Source: Cornus controversa
Lineage: Eukaryota > Streptophyta > Magnoliopsida > Cornales > Cornaceae
DNA: 64,000 nt
Reading direction: 5' to 3'
Assembly (NCBI GenBank): GCA_026545225.1
Contig: CM048845.1
Location: 57,602,033-57,666,032, forward strand
Shown in pieces: positions 46,132 through 58,739 of this stretch (its first letter is position 1; each line of letters begins with the position of its first letter). Made by a program: the position numbers and the translations under genes. The notes beneath the pieces were generated by a model. It did no database searches and had not been told where the DNA came from. It saw nothing but the letters and a program-made list of their open reading frames with translations.

Positions 46132-49100
46132 TTAATAGCATTGATTGAAACAAAAGAAGAATCCATTTGGCTTGCTTTCCATCTCACCTTTGGGGGTTTC
46201 CCCCGAGTCACCATGTAATGCTATCAAAGAGCTGGTACCTGGAGATTCTGGTGGCAAGACGGAGTTCTCAGATGTGAAAACTCGAGAAGGGATCATAGTT
46301 TCAGGAGGTGAGATGGTGGAAAGATAATGAAGGAGCATCTTTATTATTTGACTGAAGTTGGGCCGGGCATCCGGATCCTCCTTCCAGCATGAGTTCAGAA
46401 TTAAGGCCAACTCTTCCGGGAGATCGTCCAAGCTAGGTCTCATGTTCTAAATTAGCAAACATAAAGCCTAAATAATCAGCCATACTAAATATTAGAAAGA
46501 CGTGGTAATGACAGATAGATGAAAAAGAGATTATTACTTTGAAAGCAGCTGCATAAGCTGCCTGTAGATTTGACATGCCTCCAAATGGCAACTTATTGTG
46601 TAAAAGCTCCCACAACACAATGGCAAAGCTATAGGCATCTACTTTGTGATTGTAATGCTTCTTCTCTCCATGTCTCAATGTAACAGTACTATACAACTGC
46701 CACCATTGAGCAAGTAAGCCAATTAGAATCTATGAAGTACCGACACAGAAGAAAAGAAAGAGAGAGAGAGAGAGAGAGAACTATAATGTGTCTCGATGTA
46801 CCTCTGGTGCCATCCAACGGTATGTCCCTGTTTCAGCAGTCATCATTTCTGTTAATGACTCCTCTCTTGCTAAACCAAAATCCACAAGTTTAACTGTTTT
46901 CTGGTCTGCAGTCAAGATTAAGTTTTCTGCAAAAGTTCATAAGCTCTTCATCAGCAATTGTTTCCTTTTACTTTTTTATTTATTATTTTTTTTTTTTTAG
47001 GGATGGCAACTGAGGTCAAATAAATTGTAAATATACAAATGTGTATTTAAAGATCGTAAAAGGAATATTCAAAGTCCGACACTTCCCACACTCGCATCAA
47101 CAAATTTGCTCATAAATCAAGTTACAACTTACAATCCTTTAGATCCAGTCTAGAAAGAAAAAAAGTCATAGTAGATATATGACCTTATTATGGTAATTAT
47201 TCCAAGAATTGGTACAGTAACTATTAAGCATAGGATAGAAAGAAAGCACTATGAAGTTGGATCATAGAAATTCCATTTCGAACTGTCAAACCTCTTTGTT
47301 AATATGTTTAAGAACCACACTTTAAATCCTCCCTTTACCAGAGAGATTCATAGACAACACAGGTCTATAAGTTTTTCGGTTTCATGGCACTGAAAACAGA
47401 CAGTTCATTTTGGTATATTCAATACAGACAGAAAGATCAAGACAACTAGTTTATAAACACCCAATGTGCTTTAAAACGAGAGGCACACGTCAACTATATA
47501 CTTGAGAAAGTCAGAAACTAAATGAGCAAGGGGTCTCACAAAACGAAGTACATGGTCCAAGCTAAAAGGCCCTACAACTTCTACAGGAGTCTTCTTGCTC
47601 GGAAATTTAACGAGTGTTCAGATATGAGATTATCAGAAACCTAGCTCGTGTAGGAAATATATCTATATCCTTTAAAACTAGACAATTCATAAACATTTGA
47701 CTCAAGTCAGCGGACACCTACCAAAAATGCATGTACAAACTTTGAAGAGGGAGCGAAAGCAAGGATTGGAAGTGATTTCAATGAAGTACTTCAGAAACTC
47801 TCCAATGATCTGAGAGTGTAATCTAATGAATCTTCCATTTTAAACATCTCGAAATTGAATCTAAACGTTTTTTTTCTAGCATTAGAATGGTCTATTCTTT
47901 TTTCTTGTACTATTTTATAAATCGGGTATTTTATCAATTATTCAGTAGCTATAGAGATGCCATCAATTTTCTTTGGAGATAAAATAATTCCATGTTTTTG
48001 GATTGTTTTACAAAAAAGTTTAAGATGAGATCGATGTTCTTCTTTCGTTAAACAGCACAGATAATATCTTTCAACATCAATGTGCGTAGTACATGCATGT
48101 TTGCTTGCTTGAAAATAAGACATTTCCATGAATCCAATTTCTTAATGCATAACATTTTTATACCTTGGGAATTCAATGGATTAACATTGGAAATGAATGG
48201 CATTACCAGGCTTCAGATCACGATGTATGATCCCATGAGAGTGCAGACACTCCACAGCACGAGCAATGTCAAGTGCAAAACCGATGGCAAGACGTGTGTC
48301 CAAGCACCTCGGCCTCATGTTTAGAAGATACTTGCGCAATGTCCCTCCTAAGAAAAGCTCGGTGACTATCACCATCACAGGCTCCTTGCAAGCACCAATA
48401 AACTGTTGAAACAAAAATAATTCAATAATAATTTTCAGATGTTGTATCAATACTTTATATTCCAAATGTACCACAGATGCAACTGGCAACAAACCTAAGT
48501 AACCTTGGAATTTTAGATCCAACCTTTGCTAAGTTCTTATGTTGAACCCTAGACAACATAGCAACCTCTCGCGCAAACCGCGCTTCCCTCTTGGTGATTT
48601 CCTCTGGAGTGTCTCCTCTATGAACAATTTTAATGGCAACATTCTGATTCTTATATCTGAAAGCACCAAATAAACAAATTAGTGAGAGATGACCTTAACA
48701 AACTGGACACTGATTGTCAAATAAATTAATCAAGAACCACAACTTCAAGTGAAGATCTGAAGTTCCAATCCCAATCTCATCAGTGACTAATAATATGCAA
48801 TTCAATGATTTCATAAAAACCTAACAATACCCAATTGCCCATTACAGGTTATCAAGTCATAGATTTTCTAGAAAAAATATGAAACAAAGGAAATATAAGG
48901 CTTTTGAATTTGTCAACTAATGCAGCTGAGAATTTCCACAAATACATTAATGGCATTGCTACAATGACAAGAAGAAAGAATTACCACAGATTACATTGAA
49001 AAGGAATTATATAAGGAGTTAAAAAAGATTGTATTACTTACTTTCCCTCATATACTTTGGCATGAGCACCTTCTCCAATCCTTGGCCCAACAAAGAGATT

Positions 49101-49172
49101 TTTAGGATCAACCATCCATTTGGTATCCAACCTAAACTCATCAACTGAGTAAAACCCATTCCCAGATTCCAT
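46132..49172 (-). CDS. ATN1-like: ATN1-like Raf-type protein kinase, 352 aa, six exons
   Basis: Exons on the minus strand: 49,172-49,042; 48,656-48,524; 48,402-48,207; 46,926-46,802; 46,696-46,538; 46,446-46,132. All junctions are GT-AG and in phase, giving 352 residues from [13 protein letters not shown]. The kinase domain spans about 26-290: glycine loop [12 protein letters not shown] (33-44), catalytic K53, HRDLKPEN (148-155, D150), DFG (169-171) and GTYRWMAPE (187-195). The sequence follows Arabidopsis ATN1 and its relatives, single-domain Raf-like kinases (group C MAPKKK-like) presumed cytosolic. The C-terminal tail has '[10 protein letters not shown]'-type serines as in ATN1 and ends [13 protein letters not shown]-rich tract at 49,741-49,769 lies in the probable 5' leader. 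Intron 3 (1,280 bp) carries a pararetrovirus-like fossil. All catalytic residues are present, so the gene looks functional. Confidence 0.93.
47938..48129 (-). mobile_element. Endogenous pararetrovirus-like reverse-transcriptase fossil in kinase intron 3
   Basis: A minus-strand stretch reads [20 protein letters not shown] followed by IILSPKK. This matches the pattern just after the catalytic YIDD region of Caulimoviridae or LTR-type reverse transcriptases ('..EEH..HL..F...C..HGI.LS.KK'). It is a short broken remnant of about 190 bp with no neighbouring viral domains. A plant pararetrovirus is favoured over Gypsy or Copia by the 'GIILSPKK' wording, but the call rests on few residues. It lies wholly inside the intron and does not affect the kinase frame. 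Confidence 0.6.
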
Positions 49173-50615
49173 CTTACTAAGACAAAAATGGATTTAAACA
49201 TACAAACTTATAGTCAACATACATGAAAATTCATGGATAAGATCTATATACATTGGGCATGGATAAGCTGACATGAAACAGAGAACTATAAAAGGACACA
49301 TGGTCTGTACTCTGTTGTACTGATACTAATGGGAAGCTCTACCCAACACAAACCACATCTCAAAAATGATGATCCGAAGATCAAAACTAATAGTTGGGGA
49401 TAATAAAATTAAAATATAGAACCCCACATGTTGTAGAGAGAGAAATAAGCAAAATGAGCTCAAATCCCAAGGAAGGTTCCTGAGAAATTCATGGGGAACA
49501 GAGCCAAATCCTCAAAAAGGGGAACAGGGGAAGAAAACATGTCAGCAAAACCTCAGTGGAGGATCAATTTTTCTAATTAAATCCTCCAACCCCAACCAAT
49601 TTTGGAGCTCAATGAAATGAGTAATGGCTTTGAGTTTATTTAAAATGTTAGTACATAACCTCAGTTCTTAATCTACAGACAAAATCATTGAAGGGATTCG
49701 GTTTCGGTTTCATTTATATGTCAAAGAAAAGAACTGTGTGAGAGAGAGAGAGACTAGGAGAGAGAGAGATTTTTTTAAATATTGTAATAAAGACTGTGGG
49801 AGCCATATAAACTAACTAATAGGTTGCACATGGCAACTGATATTGTCAACATGGGGGGCTAGTGGTGTGAAAGTGAAAGCCACTCATTAAGAAATGCCTA
49901 GACCTAGAATCATGGACATCTTATCATACTTGTCTTTCACTCCATCACTTTAACAGAAGCTACAAACCTACTAGTCTTAGCTCTCTGGGTACAGCCAACT
50001 GTGAACGAAAAATATTATATGATTCCGAAATCGGGTGTTTCATCACAGGTAAACAAATATATTAATTTTATTCAATTTTTTACTTGCGTGTCATCATATA
50101 ATTGGTTGGGAGATTATTTATCTCAGAATCATGTAATAATTTTTTACAATTATTAGATGTGATTGAATCACGAGTGTCAAAACGAATCTTATTTGTTGAA
50201 TGAAATAATTGTTCAACAAAGAAAATTGAACAACCATTTTGTCATAGCATTACTCATATATCAATTGCGAGCTAAAAAGATTGCGCTGATTTTGCAAGAG
50301 GTAAATGGTTTTGTTTACGACAAGATGCATATTTGTTGCATGCTTATTGTAAGATTTGTTTTATTCCCGTGTAAATTATACAATGTTTAATTTTTTATAG
50401 TTCAAGTGGCCAACACTGAAAACCAAAAACGGTGCCTCCTGTACCAGACTTGGGAGGTGATGGACATGGTGACATGGGCAGCACAGCAGCACCATAATTG
50501 GGCAACTTGGTCATGCGATTTGGATCCATGGTGGAAAGATGGCTCTACAATTACTTATTTGACGCTTACCTGCCTCATTGATGATTATTTAGCAGTAATT
50601 GTTTTGCATTCATTG

Positions 50616-50650
<35 letters not shown>

Positions 50651-50741
50651 ATGATAGACAGGCCAATTGAACGATTTTTGTTTTATGTGAGTGGAGTGGT
50701 GAGTCCCATCACATGAAGTCCGATCGGATAAAATATGATTG

Positions 50742-50779
<38 letters not shown>

Positions 50780-51388
50780 GTTGCACACACTAGTGTATGT
50801 CCGTGCCAGCACTATCACGGATTAGAAATTTGTAAACAGATAGACATTTTAATTCACATGATTGATTTTTTAATCACTTTTGAACATTAGAATTGAGTTT
50901 TTTGTTCCAACATTTCTACTCTAATTTTTTTTTTCACTTTGATTTCAACACTCTTGTTACTTTCTACAGGAAAAATGCAACACCAATACATGCAACATCA
51001 TCAAATATACGCTAAAATTATTTTATCTTCTTTTCAATATTAGATCAAAATCCTTTCGGTGATAAATTTCATCACTATCAATGGTAAATTTCGGGTGAGT
51101 GGAGTTCATCGCTATGAGGGTAAATTTTGTTACTATAATGGTGTAAAATGGTCCATTAAACAAATAGTAACAAAATTCAAACAAGTAACGAAATTTACCA
51201 TGAATAGTAAATACTAAAATATAGACATCAATTTATTTAGTAAGTTCAACTCACACTGCCGCACCAGTTTGTAACCTATGTCACAATACAGAACATCCCA
51301 CAAAAAAACTGCGAAAACTAATCATCATAATGTTTCTACAAACACTAAATAATTTATTTAGAATATCTGGGCTATTCATAAGCTTCTT
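49173..51388. other. Kinase upstream region and spacer
   Basis: It holds the likely promoter and leader of the kinase (minus strand, about 49,173-49,800) and the 3' flank of NBR1. Two (TA)n runs (50,619-50,646 and 50,746-50,773) bracket about 100 bp. At 50,783-50,820 the phrase cactagtgtatgtccgtgcc is the mirror of one in segment copies A and C (about 10,935-10,975 and 26,780-26,805), a shared repeat end. The 75-codon frame at 50,163 has no recognisable features. Confidence 0.45.
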
Positions 51389-54300
51389 TTATAGGCCTTC
51401 TTCTCCAGCAATAAGATCCATGACCACATGCTTGATACTCCCATTGTTCTTCTTCAGCAGCCTCTTGTTCATTTCTTCATCACAGAAACCCTGCAACAAC
51501 ACATTTTTACAACCGATTGGGCTTTTTGTCATTGGAACCAAACAATCAGGGGGAAAAAGGAAAGAACAACACAAATAATTTCATATGCTTCCGAAATGAC
51601 AACTTACCATCTCCATCAGCTCCTCAAGAATAGGATCCCATTTTGAAACACCACAGAGATCATCCACCGATTGCTCCAAGTCATATTCATTCATCCTCAA
51701 GATCTCCTTGTTCAAATCAACTTGCTTGAAGCCCATCTCCTCTAGTTCTCTAAGGAGGGTCTGCTCAACATCATTGTTTCCACTGACCCCTTGAGCAGGT
51801 GTGGGCAGACTTGTAGAAGGAGATGGAGCATTAGGAGGAGGAGCAGATGTTGCTACTTCTTCAGACAAATCAATTATGGGATATGATACTGAAGAAGCCT
51901 CTAGAGGAATAGGGTTTGAAACACTATCACCAAGTGAAGAAGTACCGCCAATAGGGAAATTTGGCTCTGGGTCCTTGTTTGGGTGTTCATCAACTAATGG
52001 CTGGACTGATACAACAGTCCTGTTAGAGTTGTCAGGCTCCAAGGTGCTATTATCCACCATGGGCTCAACATTCACATTTCCAATTCCAGAGCTTGCCATA
52101 CCGTTGCTGCTAGGAGGCAGATTCAAGTTCAAGCCACAAAAGCTATCACACAATGAGTCTTTCAGAGTAGCATCAACCTGCATGGTTAAGAAAAGATTTA
52201 GTAGAAGCATACCTAACTATAAGAAGTATGCCATCATTGACAACTAATGAAGAAATGCCAGTAACGCAGGGATACCTGGATGAGAACCCAAACACGCTGC
52301 CCAAATTTTTGACCAGATGGGGCTGCCATCCTCCAATATGAGATGTACCGACCCGGAAGTTCAGGAGCAGTAAAGTCAACTGCAATATCAAGCTCCTTGT
52401 TTGCAGCCAAACCATCCACAGAAATCTGGCATGGGTTATAAAGCATTACAAAAAAAGAAAATCTCAACTAGAGAACAGACTTAATTAATTAAGAATTAAG
52501 GACACTTGTCAGAAAAAGGAACCAAGGGACAGATAAAAACAGTGTATGTACATTTTTACAAAGAGTGTACAAGAATTAGCATCAACATGCTCACCTCTAC
52601 ATGAACAGAACCTGTCTCACTTAACCTATCCCCCCCAATCCACACAAGCTGTGTTCCTTGGGGCCACACAATAGTACCATTGTTCCGCATCCGCCAAATC
52701 TTGGTAAATGGTGTTGATGGGGCCATGACGGTACCATCAAGAACATTAACATCCCGAATGAAGCGACTGTCAAGCTTGGGTCGATTTGGTTTGATTCCAT
52801 AACCTCTCAAGACATGGGGTAGTGCTAAAGGACGAACATGAGGTTGCTGCATCTAGGGAAACATAAAGATCAACATAACCAAAAAAATAAATGAAAGACA
52901 ACAAAAGTAACCGAATGACATAGGTGAATATAAAGTTTGAAATGATAGGTGTTACATACAGGATAATACAACCCCTTTAAGGGCGGCCATGGAGGACGAT
53001 AAGATACAGGACGATCCATTCGGGTGTAATCAGCTTCATTTCCCACTTCTGAGAAGCAGATACTGCACAGGTCATAATCCTCTTTTCTGCAGAAAAAGGA
53101 GCAAGATAATTTTAGTGAAAAACCTCTTTACCAGTTCAAAAGAAGATATTTCATTATTTCTTACAGTTTAGACTTGAACCGTGGTCCAGTTATTGGATGA
53201 ACGCCACAACCATCGCAACGAACACCCCTATGGAAAACACTTCCCATGCCATCACAATGGTTGTAGCTCCTTTTAAATGGATACACACGAGGAGCAAACT
53301 GAGCATTAGTCACAGCTGAGTCATTTGCTAAAGGAATCCCTGCAAATGGAGACCCGTTAAAAGGATCTGGACCAAGACATGAAACCAAAAAATTCCAAAA
53401 AAAAAAAAGTATTATAATAAAAGAAAGGAATTGCTTATACCGCCATTAGAAGCACCAGCACCAACAGACTTCCTTCCAAGATGACATACAATTGACTTTT
53501 TCTTCTTGAAGTTGTCACCAGAGGGAATTTTAGTAGGTGGATCTGGCATAAGATCTACAGATGCAGAACCAACAGACTTTCCATTCAGAAGACATTCACC
53601 AGACTTCTTACCATCCTTGTCATCAACAGTAACATGAACTGGAACAGGCATAAGATTTGCAGATGCAAATTCAGACTGAAAGGGATAACCAGGGAGGCCA
53701 ATATCAAGATTCACAGGGCCAAAGACTGGCTTTACTGACGCCCCCACAACACCATTTTCATTTCCTACCTTCACATCCTGATTGTTTTTAGGAGCTGGCT
53801 CTTTAAATTTCAACTTTGGCAACATATCTGATGTGGCCCCCTCAACCTTTAAAGCAGAAGTACTCATGGTACTACCAGAAACGGCATTCAGTGTGCTAGA
53901 TTCTGCAGCAGCCTGAGAATCAGAAACAGGATTATGGTAGGTTAGTCCCATCTTTGAGAAACATTCAGCAAGTTCAGCAAGCCCTGGAGCAGAGGATGCA
54001 GCTTTAGATGCCAAGTCAACCGACAGTTTTGAAAGTGCTTCACGGAATGGCTCTGGTACAGATTTCAAAACCTCAGCAACACCAGAGTTCAAGTTCGGTA
54101 ATGGATTCTGAACTTGAGGTGACCTCATCGGGGTAGAACTTCCACTCGATCTGGCATAAGATCTACCACCCCTCTCCATGTTCAACCTTACAGTAATCCT
54201 TAAGGGATTCAGACACTGCCTCACCACGTCATGCAGATCTTCTTCATCAACAAGTGCTACAACATCATCATCTTCATCAATATATGTAAGCATAAGATCA

Positions 54301-56322
54301 GCATCAGGAGCAAAATTGAAGAGACTAAGGACTTTCCCTCTCAATCCGCCCATGTCTAGATCTAAATGTTCATTTTCATCAACACGTGCACTGAAGCGTC
54401 GAAGTGTTCCTCCATATTTAACCTGAAGCCACATGCCCATGCATATTTAAAAGAGAGTAACAATGAGGAAGCAACATAGACCAAATATAGTTGGCTTGAA
54501 ATACATCGAGAAAATTAAATCATCTGTGCACAAATACATCTTTTTTTATTTTTGTTCCGGGGGTGGGGAGGGATATGATACATCTGGTCAAGAAGAAGTC
54601 ATTTACTAAATAATGTGGATGCCAATCATTACCCAAAAATATTAACAAACATTTCGGAAACACCCATTAAATAATTAATACCTCATCCTCCTCCCACAAC
54701 GAAATGTAAAAATAACATCATAAAGTTTCCAAAAGCATTGAACTTGAATGCATGTTTGTATTATACAAGTGATGTTTAGGTACTGAAGTGATTGCCCAAT
54801 GTATATCAGATATTATTATAAACAAGAATTACAGAAGGAAATATCTTGCATCAAAAAATTATGAACCAGCCAAAGCCAATACAATTTGCACATTGGTGAA
54901 GGTAACCTCTTTATTTTTTCTATTTTTTTTTTTTACCTGATCCTGCTTAAGCTGCAGAGTGAAATAAACTAATAAAACCTCAAGCATCATAAGTATCAAG
55001 TTTTTAGAAAGTTCAGAACATACTGTCGCCAAATTTAATAGTCACTGTTAAATACCACTCAAACCCAATTAAAAGTATAATGCTACTTCTAATGTTTATG
55101 AATGTAGAAAAACACAACTAATGGAAGAAATTTTCACACAAATTAACACATCTGAATCATTGAGGTATGAATTTTCAGTCTCCAGATTTCATGGTTAAAC
55201 ATATGAAGAAAGCAGAGGATGCTATGTCAAGTGAGTTGCAGAGCAAATTGGGTCAGTATAATGCTACTTCACATGTTTATGAATGTAAAAAAGCACAACT
55301 GATGGAAGAAATTTTCACAAGAATTAACTCATCTGGAGCATTGAGGAAATAACTTTCAGTCTGTAGATTTCATGGTTAAACACATGAAGAAAGCAGAGGA
55401 TGTTATGTCAAGCGAGTTGCAGAGCATATTGGGTCTTCTCCGTAAAAAACAAAAGATGTTATGTCAGTGAATTGCAGAGTTAATTGGACTTCTCTATCAA
55501 GTGAGTTGCAGAGTTGATTGGTTTGGTTGATGGTCATTGGTAATGGGAGGTTGTGTCCATTTCAAAAATAATGGTGGTTGCAAATTAATTGGGTCTTCTC
55601 TGTCATTTGATTAGATGGAAAGTGCAGGAAATTTAAAAATTTTGACCTTTCCAAGAGTTTTAATAGTAAGAAAAGGAAAAAAAAATTAGACTGCTTAATT
55701 CTTCTCACTTCACTTCCTATCACCTCACTTTTCAATCCTGATTGCAGAGAAAACTAAGTGAATATAAAACGAAGTTTCCACACTTCATATTCGATGTAAT
55801 AGGCAGAAGTTGGAACAGCTGCCTATGCTATGTATGCTTCTAGGTCTCGATCACTAAGGTCCTAATCGTCGATAACGATCTATAAAGATGCGCAAGAGCT
55901 ACCCTTTTTTCTTTCCACGGGACACATAGCATCTAGCGGCTCCATCACTCGATAGTTTGCCGGGAGAAGATGAATATTCAACAAGGCATTCGGCAAGAAG
56001 CCAAAGGGTCCGACCTTTAAGTTACCTGAACTCCCCACTTTACACTAAATAAATTTAACTGCTAAAAGAGTTCATTACCGAATAGAACTTTGTTCTCAGT
56101 TACCAAATAACAAACCTTTAATCTTAATTATTTTCATTTCTTCAATTTCTCCGCCAACCAAACAAAAAATAAATTAGAAACTCATTTAAAAGCATCAAAG
56201 AAAACGATCAAACAGATTATCAAACAACAATCAATATATGCATGATAAAAGAAAACATTAAAGCAAATTAAAGCAATTAAAATAGTTGGAACCCAAACCT
56301 TGATCACTATATTGTTGTCCAT
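51389..56322 (-). CDS. NBR1: NBR1 selective autophagy receptor, 804 aa, eight exons
   Basis: Exons (minus strand): 56,322-56,299; 54,422-53,441; 53,366-53,165; 53,086-52,960; 52,852-52,595; 52,425-52,276; 52,177-51,608; 51,490-51,389. All are GT-AG and the phases agree, giving 804 residues. NBR1 links ubiquitinated cargo to ATG8 on autophagosomes. Domains: PB1 at 3-90 with basic K10 and the acidic OPCA motif (YIDEDDDVV...DEEDL, 55-71) for self-assembly; ZZ zinc finger at about 371-420 (HCDG, RCDGC, YDLCSIC); the four-tryptophan NBR1/FW domain at about 475-578 (TKIWRMRNNG, WPQGTQLVWIGG, GRYISYWRMAAPSG); and two UBA-like regions at the C-terminus (EQTLLRELEEMGF and the final exon). The ATG8-interacting motif WDPI starts at W761. 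Its 804 residues exceed the ~700 of Arabidopsis NBR1, mostly in the linker after PB1. The first exon encodes only eight residues. Intron 1 is 1,876 bp. Confidence 0.96.
55080..55480 (+). pseudogene. Tandemly repeated coding-like relic in NBR1 intron 1
   Basis: The plus strand encodes, in an open stretch at 55,167-55,352, VKHMKKAEDAMSSELQSKLG then VYECKKAQLMEEIFTRINSS. The same ~190-bp sequence appears again in part upstream (55,080-55,160) and downstream (55,355-55,440). The wording is protein-like, but I do not recognise the family. It is antisense to NBR1 and spliced out with the intron. A related stretch lies in the duplicated gene's intron (60,705-60,900), so it predates that duplication. 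It is probably an exon relic of another host gene. Confidence 0.45.
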
Positions 56323-56952
56323 GGTTGAGAACCCCCAAACAACAGTGGCAAAGCGTTCCAGGTAAGCCGCAGGAGAACTTTTCAAGCTTTCAACTGAAAC
56401 AAGAAACGAAACCCTAACCCTAAAATCAACAGAGACTCATAGGAATCCTTCAAAATTCAGAGCGAAATAGAAGGTGAGCGAAATAGCAGGTGATTATGGA
56501 TAAAAGAAGACTGATTCTTTAGAGATAACTCGCATAGATTCCGGCACGCGTAGCTGTGAGCCGCGTTTCTCTCTCTACTCTCTCTCTCTCTATCTACACA
56601 CACCCTCTCTAATATAGACGGAGTTGGCCCTTTTGGGTTTTTCTTCTTCACGAAGAAAACTTGGGGAATGATCCAAAATCCAAACGCTGTCTTAATCATG
56701 TTCCGACACGGCTAAGACCACTGTAAGGAATCTTGGACCTCATACGTGCTTTTCATTTATTAGTTGCAATAACAGTGGTCGTTTTGTTTCATTTTTCTTA
56801 GTGAAGTGCAGGATTGTTTGTATAGATCTGAGTGCACTTGATTTTTACTGACATAAGAAATACTCCATCGCCAAAATCCAAACGTCGTCTTTCGATGTTG
56901 CAGGATGAAAATCTTTTGAATGGACAGTATACATACATACATATATATATAT
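56323..56952 (-). promoter_or_regulatory. NBR1 5' leader and promoter region
   Basis: Upstream of the ATG (minus strand) lies a CT-rich tract on the plus strand (56,568-56,592, GA-rich in the transcript sense) followed by tctctaatatagac. The stretch 56,640-56,850 is largely repeated at 62,200-62,357 upstream of the second copy (aacagtggtcgtt and gtgcacttgatttt are shared). The duplication therefore included the promoter. Confidence 0.6.
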
Positions 56953-57241
56953 GGATAATACTTACCTACTTAACGGTGTGTAGGTGAGCCCCTCCTGACA
57001 GCTGATGTATTTTAATAAAAAATAAACACATCAATTTTAAAGTGTAATAAATAAGTATAATAAATGAGGTCAATCTCATTTATTATACTTATTTATTGCA
57101 TTTTAAACGTCATTTATTATATTTATTTATTGCATTTTAAATTTAATTTTGTCATTAAAGCTGACGTGTTCATTTTTTATAAGAATACATCAGCGATCAG
57201 GAGGGTTCACCTACACACCGGTGAGTAGGTAAGTATTGTCC
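56953..57241. mobile_element. MITE with long inverted repeats between the NBR1 copies
   Basis: The 289-bp element starts ggataatacttacctact and ends with its near-perfect inverse (gtaggtaagtattgtcc). The terminal inverted repeats span about 60-70 bp and include ggtgtgtaggtga. It lies in a TA run, and tatatatat on both sides could be a 9-bp target duplication, although the simple repeat makes this uncertain. It is non-coding. Confidence 0.85.
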
Positions 57242-58373
57242 TATATATATATATATATAGATAATAATAAAAATATAAAAATTTATGTACATAAATAAAA
57301 ATATAAATATATATGCTAAAAAAAAATACAAATATAACAATAATATTGTGATTAAGATAGTGGTGGTTGATTAGTTGAATAATTTTTTATTTGAAAAATG
57401 TTAATTTGACTAGTTGCAAATTGTATCTTTTAATGTGATTGAATGTTAGTTTTTAATAGATGAATTAAAAATAAAATTAAAAATTAATTTGTATAACAAA
57501 TGTGTTACTAAACACTGTTTTTTATTTTTTGTTTTCAAAAATGTAAAAACAGCAAGTTTTAATAAACTCTATTTCTGTTTTCCTTCAGAAAAACATAAAT
57601 ATATTTCTGTTACTTTCCGAGTGCAAAAAGAAAAAAATATTTTCGTTAATAAACGCACCCTAAGTAAAACTAGGAGCACACGCCTGAAGTGTGATGTACT
57701 TATAGCTGTTAGATGGCACGGAGGATAGTGTAAAAGTATTATTATCAAACGGTGAGAAATAGAAAATTGCGAAATCAAACTAGCAATGACAGGTAAGGGT
57801 GCACAAAGAACCGGTGAAACTCCAACGGTAAAAAATCGTAACCGAATCAAACCGAATTTGACAAGGATGCAGTAGCGTGTTGAATATTTTTCTGTTACGG
57901 GGTAAAAATAAAATCAAATTAAATGTTCACAATTTTGAAAATGATTTTAGAAACATTAGGGCAAAGCCCTGACCTGGCTTATTTTGGCATATAGACCTCT
58001 TGGGCTGAAAAGCAAGGTTGGGAGGGCATATTTACACCTCAATAACCAGTTAACCACTTCAACTAAAATACATAGAATTTTTGGTGCTATGGTAACACTC
58101 AGCCTTGCAAGGAATTCTCCAAGACTTTGTAGCAATTTCAAATGGATTGTTTTTATGATCTTAATTTGAGGAAATGGATACAAATACACCATTTTCATTG
58201 AAGTCACTGAATTCAGATCAAGAAAACAAATTTCTTACTTGTTTGGATTGTATTCTCATAATCCAATGGCTTAACTAAAGAAAACAAGCAATGTTTGATA
58301 TACACACATTATGAACTACTAGCTGATTTTTGGTTTCTATGAATCACTGCATATGAACACTAAAAATTTGTGC
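57242..58373. other. Spacer between NBR1 copies
   Basis: No gene is supported. At 57,795-57,865 a stretch (gggtgcacaaagaaccgg onward) resembles one end of the hAT-type MITE at 34,545-35,135. The rest is AT-rich. Confidence 0.45.
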
Positions 58374-58575
58374 ATGACAGTTTCGAAAGTGCTTCGCGGA
58401 ATGGCTCTGGTACGGATTTCAGAATCTCGACAACACCAGTGTTCAAGTTCGGTAATGGATGCTGAACTTGAGGTGACCTCAACGGAGTAGTAGAACTTCC
58501 GCTCGATCTGGCATAAGATCGACCACCCACACCCCTCTGTGTTCAACCTTACAGTAATCCTTAAAGAAGATCTGA
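58374..58575 (-). pseudogene. Third, isolated fragment of NBR1 exon 2
   Basis: About 200 bp match the part of NBR1 exon 2 just after the PB1 domain (compare 54,020-54,200 and 59,600-59,780): minus-strand wording around 'SSGSSTPLRSPQVQ' and 'EPFREALSKL'. It is diverged, out of exon order and not attached to other exons. It indicates more than one duplication round or a rearrangement at the 3' edge of the second copy. Confidence 0.85.
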
Positions 58576-58739
58576 CATAATATGATTGAAGGATCTTGTT
58601 AGAGAAGCTTTAAGAGAAAATCAATGAGAAATAAGAATAAAAAGGAGACTAAAAGAGAGATTTAAAGAGTAAATAATTTTTATACTAAGATTAAAAATAT
58701 AAAAAATGTCTTGGGAATTTTTTCTTATAGTAAGATAAG

